From assembly GCA_902599575.1 (NCBI GenBank), contig CACKFS010000005.1, positions 1 to 50,074 on the forward strand: 50,074 nucleotides of DNA, given 5' to 3'. The DNA comes from an uncultured Pelagibacteraceae bacterium. GTDB taxonomy: Bacteria > Pseudomonadota > Alphaproteobacteria > Pelagibacterales > Pelagibacteraceae. Position 1 is the first letter of the stretch; every line of letters begins with the position of its first letter. The notes beneath the pieces are model-generated. The model saw nothing but the letters and a program-made list of their open reading frames with translations, did no database searches and was not told where the DNA came from. The position numbers were made by a program, and so were the translations under genes. Of the stretch, positions 39,284 through 47,547 are shown one piece after another.

Positions 39284-41209
39284 TTATCCCTTTCCTCTCC
39301 ACGGTATTGTTTTATCTATTATCTTTCTCAATGTAACATCGAATAATAGTCCCAGCATACCCATAATAAATATGGTTATCCAAATAACTTCGTATTGAAA
39401 ATATTTTTTTGCAACGTTTTCTACAAATCCAATACCTGTAGTTCCTGCTAAAAACTCTGCCGCAACTAAAGTTCCCCAACACATCCCAACTGCAACTCTA
39501 ATTCCTGTTAAAATTTCAGGTAATGAGTTTGGAAATATTACATATCTTAATATTTGTTTCTTTGATGCTCCAAGTGAGTGAGCAGCATGTATTTTTGATA
39601 ATTGAGTACCAGATGCACCAGCTCTTGCAGAAATAATCATAATAGATAATGAAACCATAAATAACAAAAATACTTTTCCAGTATTATCTATTCCAAGGAC
39701 TGAGATAATTAGTGGAGCCCAAGCTAAAGGTGGCACAGGTCTATAAAGCTCAATCAATGGATCAAAGAAACCTTTTGCAAAACGATTTAATCCCATAAAC
39801 AAACCTAAGGGAACACCAATTAAAATTCCAAAGACTAAACCTAAAAATACTCTTAAAAAAGAATCCCAGATATGTCCATAAGGCACTGGAATTTTGAACA
39901 ATTTAAAGTCTCCTGTAACAACTTTTAAAACTTGTCCTTTAAAATTTTGTTTCACAACACCATCAGATGAATGAACTGGGTATTCTCCCGGTAAAATATC
40001 TGCAATCCAGTCAGGTAAAATAAATCCAATTATTTTACTTACATCCATCATGTCTATCCAAAGTAATGGGATATTTTTGTAACCAACACTTGGTTTAGAC
40101 ATTAAGATAAACTTATTTAACGTATCAGATGGTTTTGGTAACCATCTACCAGATCCTTGCTCAGAACAACTGGTTCCACTTGAAACAATTGTTCCAGCAG
40201 GAAATAAAAATATATCAACAAATCTTAAACCACCTTGCTCTTCTTTTTGAAGATTATCAAACTCAACAATTGCATTTTGCATTTCATTAAGAGCGCTTGG
40301 TGGATAAATGCTTGCAAATTCTATTCTTCTTGCAATTTTAACAATATCTTTTGCATAGTTTGATGCTATTTCTTCTGCATCACTTAAATCTTTTCGATAT
40401 GCTTTTATATCTTCTTTAAGTTGTTTGATTGAATTTTTAAATTGTGGATTATGATTTCTTAATTTAAAAAATTTATCATTAATAATTGTAAGCTCTTCTG
40501 CAGCCGCTTGAAATTTTAAACCTCTATCAGTTGCTGCAATTAAAGGGACTTCAATAGTATTTTCTATTGATCCAGTTCCTGCTTGAACCTTTATAATTCC
40601 CCAATCACCTTGTTCAGAAACTGCAGTTTGTCTTGCACTTTTTTCATCAGGTGTTTCAAATGGATAATCTTTCTTTTTAAAGTTTGAACTTAAAAGTCTT
40701 AACTCATCAGTCATTTCTTTAATTTTTATTTTAGTATCCATCTCCATTAAATTTTCATTTGTAAGTAATGGAATTAACTGAGATGTTTTATTTACAAATC
40801 CAATTAATATAGTTTTTTGCTTCGAGTTTAATTGTTGTGAACCTTGTATTTCATTACTTATTTTACTTAAATTTTTATTTTCAATTTTTATAATAGAGGT
40901 ACTTTTGAATTCTCTTTCTTCGATTGGGAATTGATATTTTAATCCAAGTAAAGACTCATTAACTTTAGCAACCTGACATAATTCATTTGCAGATTTTGGA
41001 TAAAATCCTTTAGCGATATCCCACGAATAATAAAGCCAAACAAGTAATATTGCACTACTTCCAACAATAATCCAGTGAGTACCACCTTTAGCTCTTTCAG
41101 GATTACCAAAAACAGCATCTACTTTCTCTGTTTTAATTAATCTTCTTCCATAAAGAATACATCCAACAATGGATACAAGAATTAAAATAGTTATGGATTG
41201 GGTTAACAT
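39284..41209 (-). CDS. TauC-like ABC permease with large N-terminal extension
   Basis: C-terminal SFLRVFLGLVFGILIGVPLGLFMGL...PVPPLAWAPLIISVLGI...GIRVAVGMCWGTLVAAEFLAG permease; N-terminal ~350 aa with 2 TM and coiled-coil-like region. Confidence 0.9.
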   Translation of the reverse strand: MLTQSITILILVSIVGCILYGRRLIKTEKVDAVFGNPERAKGGTHWIIVGSSAILLVWLYYSWDIAKGFYPKSANELCQVAKVNESLLGLKYQFPIEEREFKSTSIIKIENKNLSKISNEIQGSQQLNSKQKTILIGFVNKTSQLIPLLTNENLMEMDTKIKIKEMTDELRLLSSNFKKKDYPFETPDEKSARQTAVSEQGDWGIIKVQAGTGSIENTIEVPLIAATDRGLKFQAAAEELTIINDKFFKLRNHNPQFKNSIKQLKEDIKAYRKDLSDAEEIASNYAKDIVKIARRIEFASIYPPSALNEMQNAIVEFDNLQKEEQGGLRFVDIFLFPAGTIVSSGTSCSEQGSGRWLPKPSDTLNKFILMSKPSVGYKNIPLLWIDMMDVSKIIGFILPDWIADILPGEYPVHSSDGVVKQNFKGQVLKVVTGDFKLFKIPVPYGHIWDSFLRVFLGLVFGILIGVPLGLFMGLNRFAKGFFDPLIELYRPVPPLAWAPLIISVLGIDNTGKVFLLFMVSLSIMIISARAGASGTQLSKIHAAHSLGASKKQILRYVIFPNSLPEILTGIRVAVGMCWGTLVAAEFLAGTTGIGFVENVAKKYFQYEVIWITIFIMGMLGLLFDVTLRKIIDKTIPWRGKG

Positions 41210-42007
41210 TTAATTATCTTTCCCCATTATTTCTTCTTCCATATTCCAAATCATAGATAGAATTTCTTCTCTTTTAGACGAGAACTCTTTATTTTTTTTA
41301 ATTTCTCTTAAATCATCTTTTAATCCCATTTCTGCAAATGGAAGTTTATACTCTTTATGTATACGACCAGGTCTTGGTGCCATTACATATAATCTTTCAC
41401 CAAGTAACAAAGCTTCTTCAACTGAGTGAGTAATTAATATTATTGTCTTACCTGTTTCTTTCCAAATTTTTAAAACTAATGACTGCATTTTTTCTCTTGT
41501 TAATGCATCTAATGCACCCAAAGGTTCATCCATTAAAATTAAATCTGGATCATTAATTAAACATCTTGCAAGAGCAACTCTTTGCTGCATACCACCCGAT
41601 AATTGATAAGTAGGTGTGTTGCCAAATCCTTTCAGACCAACTATCTCTAACCATTCATCAACTTTTTTTTGAGTTTCCTCTGGATCTTTCTTTTTCATTC
41701 TAAGACCAAAGTTTACATTTTCAGAAACTGTTAACCATTCAAACAAAGCACCTTGTTGGAAAACCATTCCTCTATCAACTCCAGGTCCATTAATTTCATT
41801 ATTACCTAAAGTAATTGTTCCTGAAGTTGGTCTAATAAAACCAGCTGCAATATTAAGTAGTGTTGTTTTTCCACATCCAGATGGACCTAATACAGTTAAA
41901 AGCTCACCTTTTTTGATTGTAAAATTTAAATCTTTTAATGCATGAACAGTCTCTCCTTTAGGAGATTTAAAAATCATATTTAAATTTTGTGAAACTAAAT
42001 CACTCAT
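41210..42007 (-). CDS. tauB: TauB-like ABC transporter ATPase
   Basis: GPSGCGKTTLLNIAAGF, YQLSGGMQQRVALARCL, LILMDEPLGALDALTRE. Confidence 0.88.
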   Translation of the reverse strand: MSDLVSQNLNMIFKSPKGETVHALKDLNFTIKKGELLTVLGPSGCGKTTLLNIAAGFIRPTSGTITLGNNEINGPGVDRGMVFQQGALFEWLTVSENVNFGLRMKKKDPEETQKKVDEWLEIVGLKGFGNTPTYQLSGGMQQRVALARCLINDPDLILMDEPLGALDALTREKMQSLVLKIWKETGKTIILITHSVEEALLLGERLYVMAPRPGRIHKEYKLPFAEMGLKDDLREIKKNKEFSSKREEILSMIWNMEEEIMGKDN

Positions 42008-42033
42008 AAGATGACTTTATATTAAAATTCTCA

Positions 42034-42073
42034 TAAAAAAAATAGGCACCAATTAGAAAATTGGCGCCTATTT
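42034..42073 (-). terminator. attenuating terminator between tauA-like and tauB-like genes
   Basis: minus-strand stem AAATAGGCGCCAATT-TTCT-AATTGGTGCCTATTT (one G-U) followed by a T tract. Confidence 0.8.
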
Positions 42074-42093
42074 AATTTTAATAAACCTTTAGA

Positions 42094-43035
42094 TTATAAA
42101 GGTAAGAAACTAGTGTCTACGTTTCCTCTTGGTGTTCCCATTCCTTTTAAGAATGCATCAAGATTTCCTTTAGTCATAGACTGTTTAGTCTCTTCAGGTG
42201 TTAAAAATTTGAAACCACTTAAAGTTTCTTTCATATCAGCAACTTTCATTTCTGAAGCTTTTGACATAGCGTTCATGTCGCTTTTGCCATTTCTGTATCT
42301 TTCGTTTGCTTCGTGAGTTACTTCAATAAAAGTTCTTAGCATACCTGGGTTTTCCTTCATAAACTTTGTAGTTACTGAAGTAATATCTATTCCAAGAATA
42401 CCAGCATCTCTTGCTTCTTGAACTGTAAGTAATCTAGTACCAACTGCAGTTGCAGCTTTGATTGAATTACCACCAAATAAACATGCCATTACAACATCAC
42501 CGCTTACTAATGCAGCAGCACCTTCCTCAGGGTCCATTTGAATGATATCCATTTTTTTTCTGTCAGCTCCAACAACTTTCATACTTTCATCAAAAACGTA
42601 TTCAGCCATTGTTCCTAGTGGTACAGCAACTTTTTTACCCTCAAGTTCTGTAGCATTAGCTTTTGTAATGCCAGATGCATTTGAAGTTACGCAAGTTGTT
42701 CCACCCATTCCATATTCCATAGCTATATCAACAAGCTTAATTGGCGCTTTTGATTTAACTGCGTTAATGAAAGGTACTAAACCTTGTGAATAAGAAATAT
42801 CAATATCTCCAGCTAACATTGCATCAGTCATTGCTCCACCGTTTGTGAAATTTGTCCACTTAACTGGTACACCTAATGCTTTTGCAAAGTTTTTTTTCAT
42901 CATGTCCTCTAAATTCGGACTTGGCCATTCTAAGAAGTAAGCAACTCTAACTTCTTTTGCAGCTGAATTAGCAACTGAAATAGTAAGGTTAAGAGCTAAA
43001 ATAGTTCCAAGAATAAAACTTAGTATTTTTTTCAT
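42094..43035 (-). CDS. tauA: TauA-like periplasmic substrate-binding protein
   Basis: Signal peptide; VRVAYFLEWPSPN, TNGGAMTDAMLAGDIDISYSQGLVPFI, NTD KKVAVPLGTMAEY. Confidence 0.87.
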   Translation of the reverse strand: MKKILSFILGTILALNLTISVANSAAKEVRVAYFLEWPSPNLEDMMKKNFAKALGVPVKWTNFTNGGAMTDAMLAGDIDISYSQGLVPFINAVKSKAPIKLVDIAMEYGMGGTTCVTSNASGITKANATELEGKKVAVPLGTMAEYVFDESMKVVGADRKKMDIIQMDPEEGAAALVSGDVVMACLFGGNSIKAATAVGTRLLTVQEARDAGILGIDITSVTTKFMKENPGMLRTFIEVTHEANERYRNGKSDMNAMSKASEMKVADMKETLSGFKFLTPEETKQSMTKGNLDAFLKGMGTPRGNVDTSFLPL

Positions 43036-43216
43036 TTATTCCTCTCCTTATTTAAATTTATAAAGAGTATTAAAGTTGAAAAAGAGACCAAAGTAAACGA
43101 TCTTATTGTATGGTTTGGGGCGACACAATTATCTATTCAATTTTAAGTTGTATCAAACTATTATAATTTTATAGTTAAATTTAATGATTTAGTCTAAAGA
43201 TTAGAAATATATAAAA

Positions 43217-44557
43217 ATGAGTCAAAAACCATCAATACCAAATTCTTTAAATGAACATTGGATGCCATTTACATCCAATAAAGATTTTAAAGAAAGACCA
43301 AGATTAATTACAGAAGCAAAAGGTGTTTATTTAAAAAATCACGAGGGTAATACGCAAATTGATGCAAGCTCTGGTCTTTTTTGTAATCCATTAGGTCATG
43401 GTAGAATGGAAATTATTGATGCAATTACAAATCAATTAAAAACTTTAGATTATGCTCAACCGTTCCAACAAGGTTTTGGAGGATCATTTGAATTAGCAAC
43501 TAGAATTTCAAAACATACACCAGGAAATTTAAATAGAATTTTTTACACAATTTGTGGATCAACTGCTGTTGAAACAGCAATTAAAATTAGTATCGCTTAT
43601 CATAAAGCAAGAGGAGAAGGACAAAGATTTAGATTTGTTGGAAGAGAAAGAGCTTACCATGGTATGAATATTGGTGCCACTTCAGTAGGTGGAATGATTA
43701 ATAACGTTAAGGCATATGCAAGTGTTTTGATGCCAGGTGTAGTTCACATGAGACATACTCATTTAGATGAACATAAATTTATATCTGGTCAACCTGAAAC
43801 AGGTGCAGAAATTGCAAATGATTTAGAGAGAATATGTACAAACTTTGGTGCTGAAAATATTGCAGCATGTATAGTAGAACCAATTGCAGGATCTACTGGA
43901 ACATTAGTTCCACCAGTTGGATATTTACAAAGACTTAGAGAGCTTTGTGATAAACATAATATTCTTTTAATTTTTGACGAAGTAATAACAGGATGGGGCA
44001 GAACAGGTTCAACTTTTGGTGCACAAGAGTTTGGTGTTACACCTGATATTATGACAATGGCAAAAGCTACAACAAACGGAATTGTTCCATTTGGTGTAGT
44101 TGCATGCAAAGAAGAAATTTACGATGCAGTTATGGATAATTCTCCTAAAGGAGTTATTGAGCTTTTCCACGGTTATACTTATTCTGGAATTCCAATATCT
44201 GTTGCAGCAGCTTTAGCGGTTCAAGATATATTTGAAAAAGAAGATATTTTTAATAGAGCAAAAGAATTAGCTCCTTATTTCCAAGAAGGTTTATTCTCAT
44301 TAAAAGATATTGATGTTGTTGAAAACATTAGAGGATATGGAATGATGGGCGGTATTGATATTAAGATGGATACAAAACCAGGTAGAGCAGGACTTGCAAC
44401 ATTTAAACATTGCTATGATGCAGGAGTAAATTTCAAAGCTACCGGAGACTGTTTAATTATTGCACCAATGTTTATTTGCGAGAAAAAACATATTGATGAA
44501 ATAATCGATAAGCTAAGAACAGGAATTACGAACTATAGTAAAAGTAAGAAGAATTAA
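43217..44557 (+). CDS. tpa: class III aminotransferase, probable taurine:pyruvate aminotransferase
   Basis: RERAYHGMNIGATSVGG, LIFDEVITGWGRTGSTFGAQEFGVTPDIMTMAKATTNG; divergent from tauABC and adjacent to alanine dehydrogenase. Confidence 0.82.
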   Translation: MSQKPSIPNSLNEHWMPFTSNKDFKERPRLITEAKGVYLKNHEGNTQIDASSGLFCNPLGHGRMEIIDAITNQLKTLDYAQPFQQGFGGSFELATRISKHTPGNLNRIFYTICGSTAVETAIKISIAYHKARGEGQRFRFVGRERAYHGMNIGATSVGGMINNVKAYASVLMPGVVHMRHTHLDEHKFISGQPETGAEIANDLERICTNFGAENIAACIVEPIAGSTGTLVPPVGYLQRLRELCDKHNILLIFDEVITGWGRTGSTFGAQEFGVTPDIMTMAKATTNGIVPFGVVACKEEIYDAVMDNSPKGVIELFHGYTYSGIPISVAAALAVQDIFEKEDIFNRAKELAPYFQEGLFSLKDIDVVENIRGYGMMGGIDIKMDTKPGRAGLATFKHCYDAGVNFKATGDCLIIAPMFICEKKHIDEIIDKLRTGITNYSKSKKN

Positions 44558-44565
44558 TTTTCTTT

Positions 44566-45684
44566 ATGAAAATTGGCGTTCCAAAAGAGATAAAGCCTCA
44601 AGAAAACAGAATAGGATTAACACCAGAAAGTGTAAAAACTTTAGTTAGCGAAGGTCATGAAGTATTAGTTGAAAACAATGGTGGCTTTGAAGCTGGCTTC
44701 GAAAATGATCAATATACTAAAGCAGGTGCAAAAATTGTAAAAACTGCTGGTGATATTTTTAATGATGCAGACATAATTGTAAAAGTAAAAGAGCCTCAAA
44801 AAGTTGAGGTGGATATGTTAAAGGAAAATCAAATTCTTTATACTTATCTTCATTTAGCCGCTGCAAAAGAACTCACAGAAGGACTGATCAAGTCTAAAAG
44901 TGTAAATATTGCTTACGAAACAGTTACAGACGATAATGGCAGACTTCCTTTACTAGCACCTATGAGTGCAGTTGCTGGTCGTATGTCAGTTCAAGCTGGA
45001 GCACATTGTTTAGAAAAAAATCAAAAAGGCAGAGGTATATTATTAGGTGGAGCACCAGGTGGTGAACCTGCAAATGTATTAATTCTTGGAGGTGGAGTAG
45101 TAGGAGAGAATGCTGCAATTATTGCAACAGGTATGAGAGCTAAAGTGCATATAGTTGATAAGTCTGAAGAAAGATTAAAACAATTAGTTAAAATGTTTGG
45201 AGATAAAATTATTCCAGAGCAAAGTGATAAAGTTGATTTAAATAAGTTAGTTTCTGAAGCTGATTTATTAGTTGGTGGAGTTTTAATACCTGGTGCAGAG
45301 GCACCAAAATTAGTTACCAAAGATATGTTAAAACTAATGAAAAGAGGTTCTGTAATAGTCGATGTTGCAATAGATCAAGGAGGATGCGTTGAAACAAGCA
45401 AGCCAACCACTCATGGCGACCCAACTTATATAGTTAATGATGTTGTTCATTATTGTGTTGCTAATATGCCAGGAGGAGTTCCAAGAACATCAACATTTGC
45501 ACTAAATAAAGCAACCCTTCCTTATTTAGTAAAATTAGCTAATAAAGGTTATCAGAAAGCTTTAGGTGAAGATAAGAATTTTTTAGCAGGGCTTAATGTT
45601 CACAAAGGGCATGTGACTTATAAAGCTGTTGCAGATGTTTTTGGTCACGAATATGTTAGTGCAGGAGATGCAATCAAAAACTAA
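44566..45684 (+). CDS. ald: alanine dehydrogenase
   Basis: MKIGVPKEIKPQENRIGLTPESV, ILGGGVVGENAAIIATGM, VDVAIDQGGCVETSKPTTHGDPTY. Confidence 0.95.
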   Translation: MKIGVPKEIKPQENRIGLTPESVKTLVSEGHEVLVENNGGFEAGFENDQYTKAGAKIVKTAGDIFNDADIIVKVKEPQKVEVDMLKENQILYTYLHLAAAKELTEGLIKSKSVNIAYETVTDDNGRLPLLAPMSAVAGRMSVQAGAHCLEKNQKGRGILLGGAPGGEPANVLILGGGVVGENAAIIATGMRAKVHIVDKSEERLKQLVKMFGDKIIPEQSDKVDLNKLVSEADLLVGGVLIPGAEAPKLVTKDMLKLMKRGSVIVDVAIDQGGCVETSKPTTHGDPTYIVNDVVHYCVANMPGGVPRTSTFALNKATLPYLVKLANKGYQKALGEDKNFLAGLNVHKGHVTYKAVADVFGHEYVSAGDAIKN

Positions 45685-45688
45685 TCTA

Positions 45689-46147
45689 ATGAAAAACGTT
45701 TTTATTCTATTTATTGTGAGCATATTTTTAACTAATTGTGCAGATCCAAATCAAAGTTCAATAATTAAAGACATGAAAAATGATGCATATGAACAAAGCC
45801 CGGGTGTTCAGAAAAAAGTATCTAAATACATGAAATATCCCGAGGATGTTCTTTGTATAGGTTATATTAATCACTATCCAATCCTAACACCAAAATTTTT
45901 AAAGAAAAAATCCCAAGCTGCCAGAAAAGTTGCCATAGAAAATAGAAAATTAGATTGTACAAAATATTATGATGCAGCTTATTATGATAAACAAAAACGT
46001 TTAGATGGAATTGCAGATGCAACAAAAAAAGCACTTGATGAAAATGCAAAATCAAAACAAGAAATAGCAGAAATGGTAAATAAAAGAAGACCCACAAATT
46101 GTATTGAGAGAAAAAGAGGTAGCAGAACAACAATTACCTGCAATTAA
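45689..46147 (+). CDS. small lipoprotein (start reassigned to MKNVFILF)
   Basis: MKNVFILFIVSIFLTNCADPNQSS lipobox-like sequence; the upstream part of the ORF-track model overlaps ald. Confidence 0.65.
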   Translation: MKNVFILFIVSIFLTNCADPNQSSIIKDMKNDAYEQSPGVQKKVSKYMKYPEDVLCIGYINHYPILTPKFLKKKSQAARKVAIENRKLDCTKYYDAAYYDKQKRLDGIADATKKALDENAKSKQEIAEMVNKRRPTNCIERKRGSRTTITCN

Positions 46148-46239
46148 ATAATGAAAAAAATTCCAAAATTTAATTAAATCTAAGTAAATTAAAGCTACTT
46201 AATTGTTGATGCACTTTCAAATGAGTGGTAGGTTTTTTT

Positions 46240-47004
46240 ATGAGACTAATTAAATTCGTAGTTTGTTTTGTTTTAATTTTTAATCTTAATACTAAAGTAG
46301 AGGCCTATACTGGTATAGGTCCTATTAAATTTAGTACTCAAACTATGAATGATTTTTTTGCCTATCTTAGAGGTGATGGCAATCCGTCAGGTGATGTAGG
46401 TAAAAAAAAGGGTGAGCCATTAAGTTTTGCAGTAAATCCAGAAGGAACAACATCGTTTTATTTTTATTGTCCAACGAAATTTGGTAGTGGTGCTTGTGCT
46501 CCAGCCTCAGCTAAAGCAGTTTCCATGTGTTCTAAAAGAAGTAAAGCAAGAGGTGGCAGTAAATGTAAATTATTTGCAAGAGGTTATAAAGTTGTTTGGG
46601 GTGGCACAAATATAAAATTTTCTAGAAAGTTTGATGAGGAAGTTGTTAGAGCAATTTTCAAACAAAATGGTTGGTTCACTGGAGGATATGACGAATACAA
46701 CAATAATTGGGATGATAAGTATGTCGTTAAAGTTAGACATACTGAGACTAATGAAGATTTCAAAGCAATGTCTTCAAAAGAAGATTATGCCAAAGAATTA
46801 GCTATGGAAAATTGTCAATCTAAGTTTAAAAGTGGTTGTTACCTTTATTCAGTAAAACATAAAGGAAAAACTAAAACATTTGCAAAAAAAGAAGATATAA
46901 ATCAAGATACCGTAAAAAAACTTCAAGATATTAAGAAAATGCTCGATGAGGGTTTAATCACTGAGGCTGAATTTAAAAAATTAAAGGAAGAAATTCTAAA
47001 TTAA
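46240..47004 (+). CDS. secreted Cys-containing protein with C-terminal SHOCT-like motif (paralog A)
   Basis: Signal peptide MRLIKFVVCFVLIFNLNTKVEA; C-terminal VKKLQDIKKMLDEGLITEAEFKKLKEEIL. Confidence 0.7.
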   Translation: MRLIKFVVCFVLIFNLNTKVEAYTGIGPIKFSTQTMNDFFAYLRGDGNPSGDVGKKKGEPLSFAVNPEGTTSFYFYCPTKFGSGACAPASAKAVSMCSKRSKARGGSKCKLFARGYKVVWGGTNIKFSRKFDEEVVRAIFKQNGWFTGGYDEYNNNWDDKYVVKVRHTETNEDFKAMSSKEDYAKELAMENCQSKFKSGCYLYSVKHKGKTKTFAKKEDINQDTVKKLQDIKKMLDEGLITEAEFKKLKEEILN

Positions 47005-47007
47005 ACC

Positions 47008-47529
47008 ATGAAAAAAATTCTTAGTACTTTATTTATTTTTTTATTATTAACCACAAGCACATATAGTAAATCAGGAAAAGGAAATATAACATTGTCAAAA
47101 AATGCTATGGAGTATTTTTTAGATTATCTTTTTGGGGGTGCAAAAAATTTAAATGCAAATACTGGCGGAGGTACAAATAATAAAGGTAGAAAAACTAAAC
47201 CATTATTATTCACTTTAAGTGAGGACGGAAAGTCGTTTTCTTTTAATTATTGTCCTTTTTCATCATGCAGTGATCCAAGTCGTTATAAGGCAATAAAATC
47301 TTGTGAAAATTATTCAGGAGGTGTTACTTGTTTTACATTTGCTGTTAAATCCAAAATTGTTTGGAAAAACAATCAAAATCCTAAGGGGCTAAATTTAAAA
47401 AAAGTAATTAAAGAAGGAAGAGCTCATGTTGCTCAAATTATAAAAGATGCAGGATATTATGATGGCGATATTACATTGTTGAGAGGTTTTGAAAGTGAAA
47501 CATGGTCTTCAAAGCCTGAAAGTAATTAG
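47008..47529 (+). CDS. secreted Cys-containing protein (paralog B)
   Basis: Signal peptide MKKILSTLFIFLLLTTSTYS; aligns by eye to the upstream protein through YCP...C...C..F....K.VW positions. Confidence 0.7.
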   Translation: MKKILSTLFIFLLLTTSTYSKSGKGNITLSKNAMEYFLDYLFGGAKNLNANTGGGTNNKGRKTKPLLFTLSEDGKSFSFNYCPFSSCSDPSRYKAIKSCENYSGGVTCFTFAVKSKIVWKNNQNPKGLNLKKVIKEGRAHVAQIIKDAGYYDGDITLLRGFESETWSSKPESN

Positions 47530-47547
47530 TATTTCATAAATAAATAT

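Noticed and set aside
43036-43216. Possible regulator operator in the tauA/tpa divergent region (AACTAT...ATAGTT around 43155-43180)
   Set aside because: Short AT-only inverted repeat, expected by chance in this composition; no TauR-type regulator gene visible
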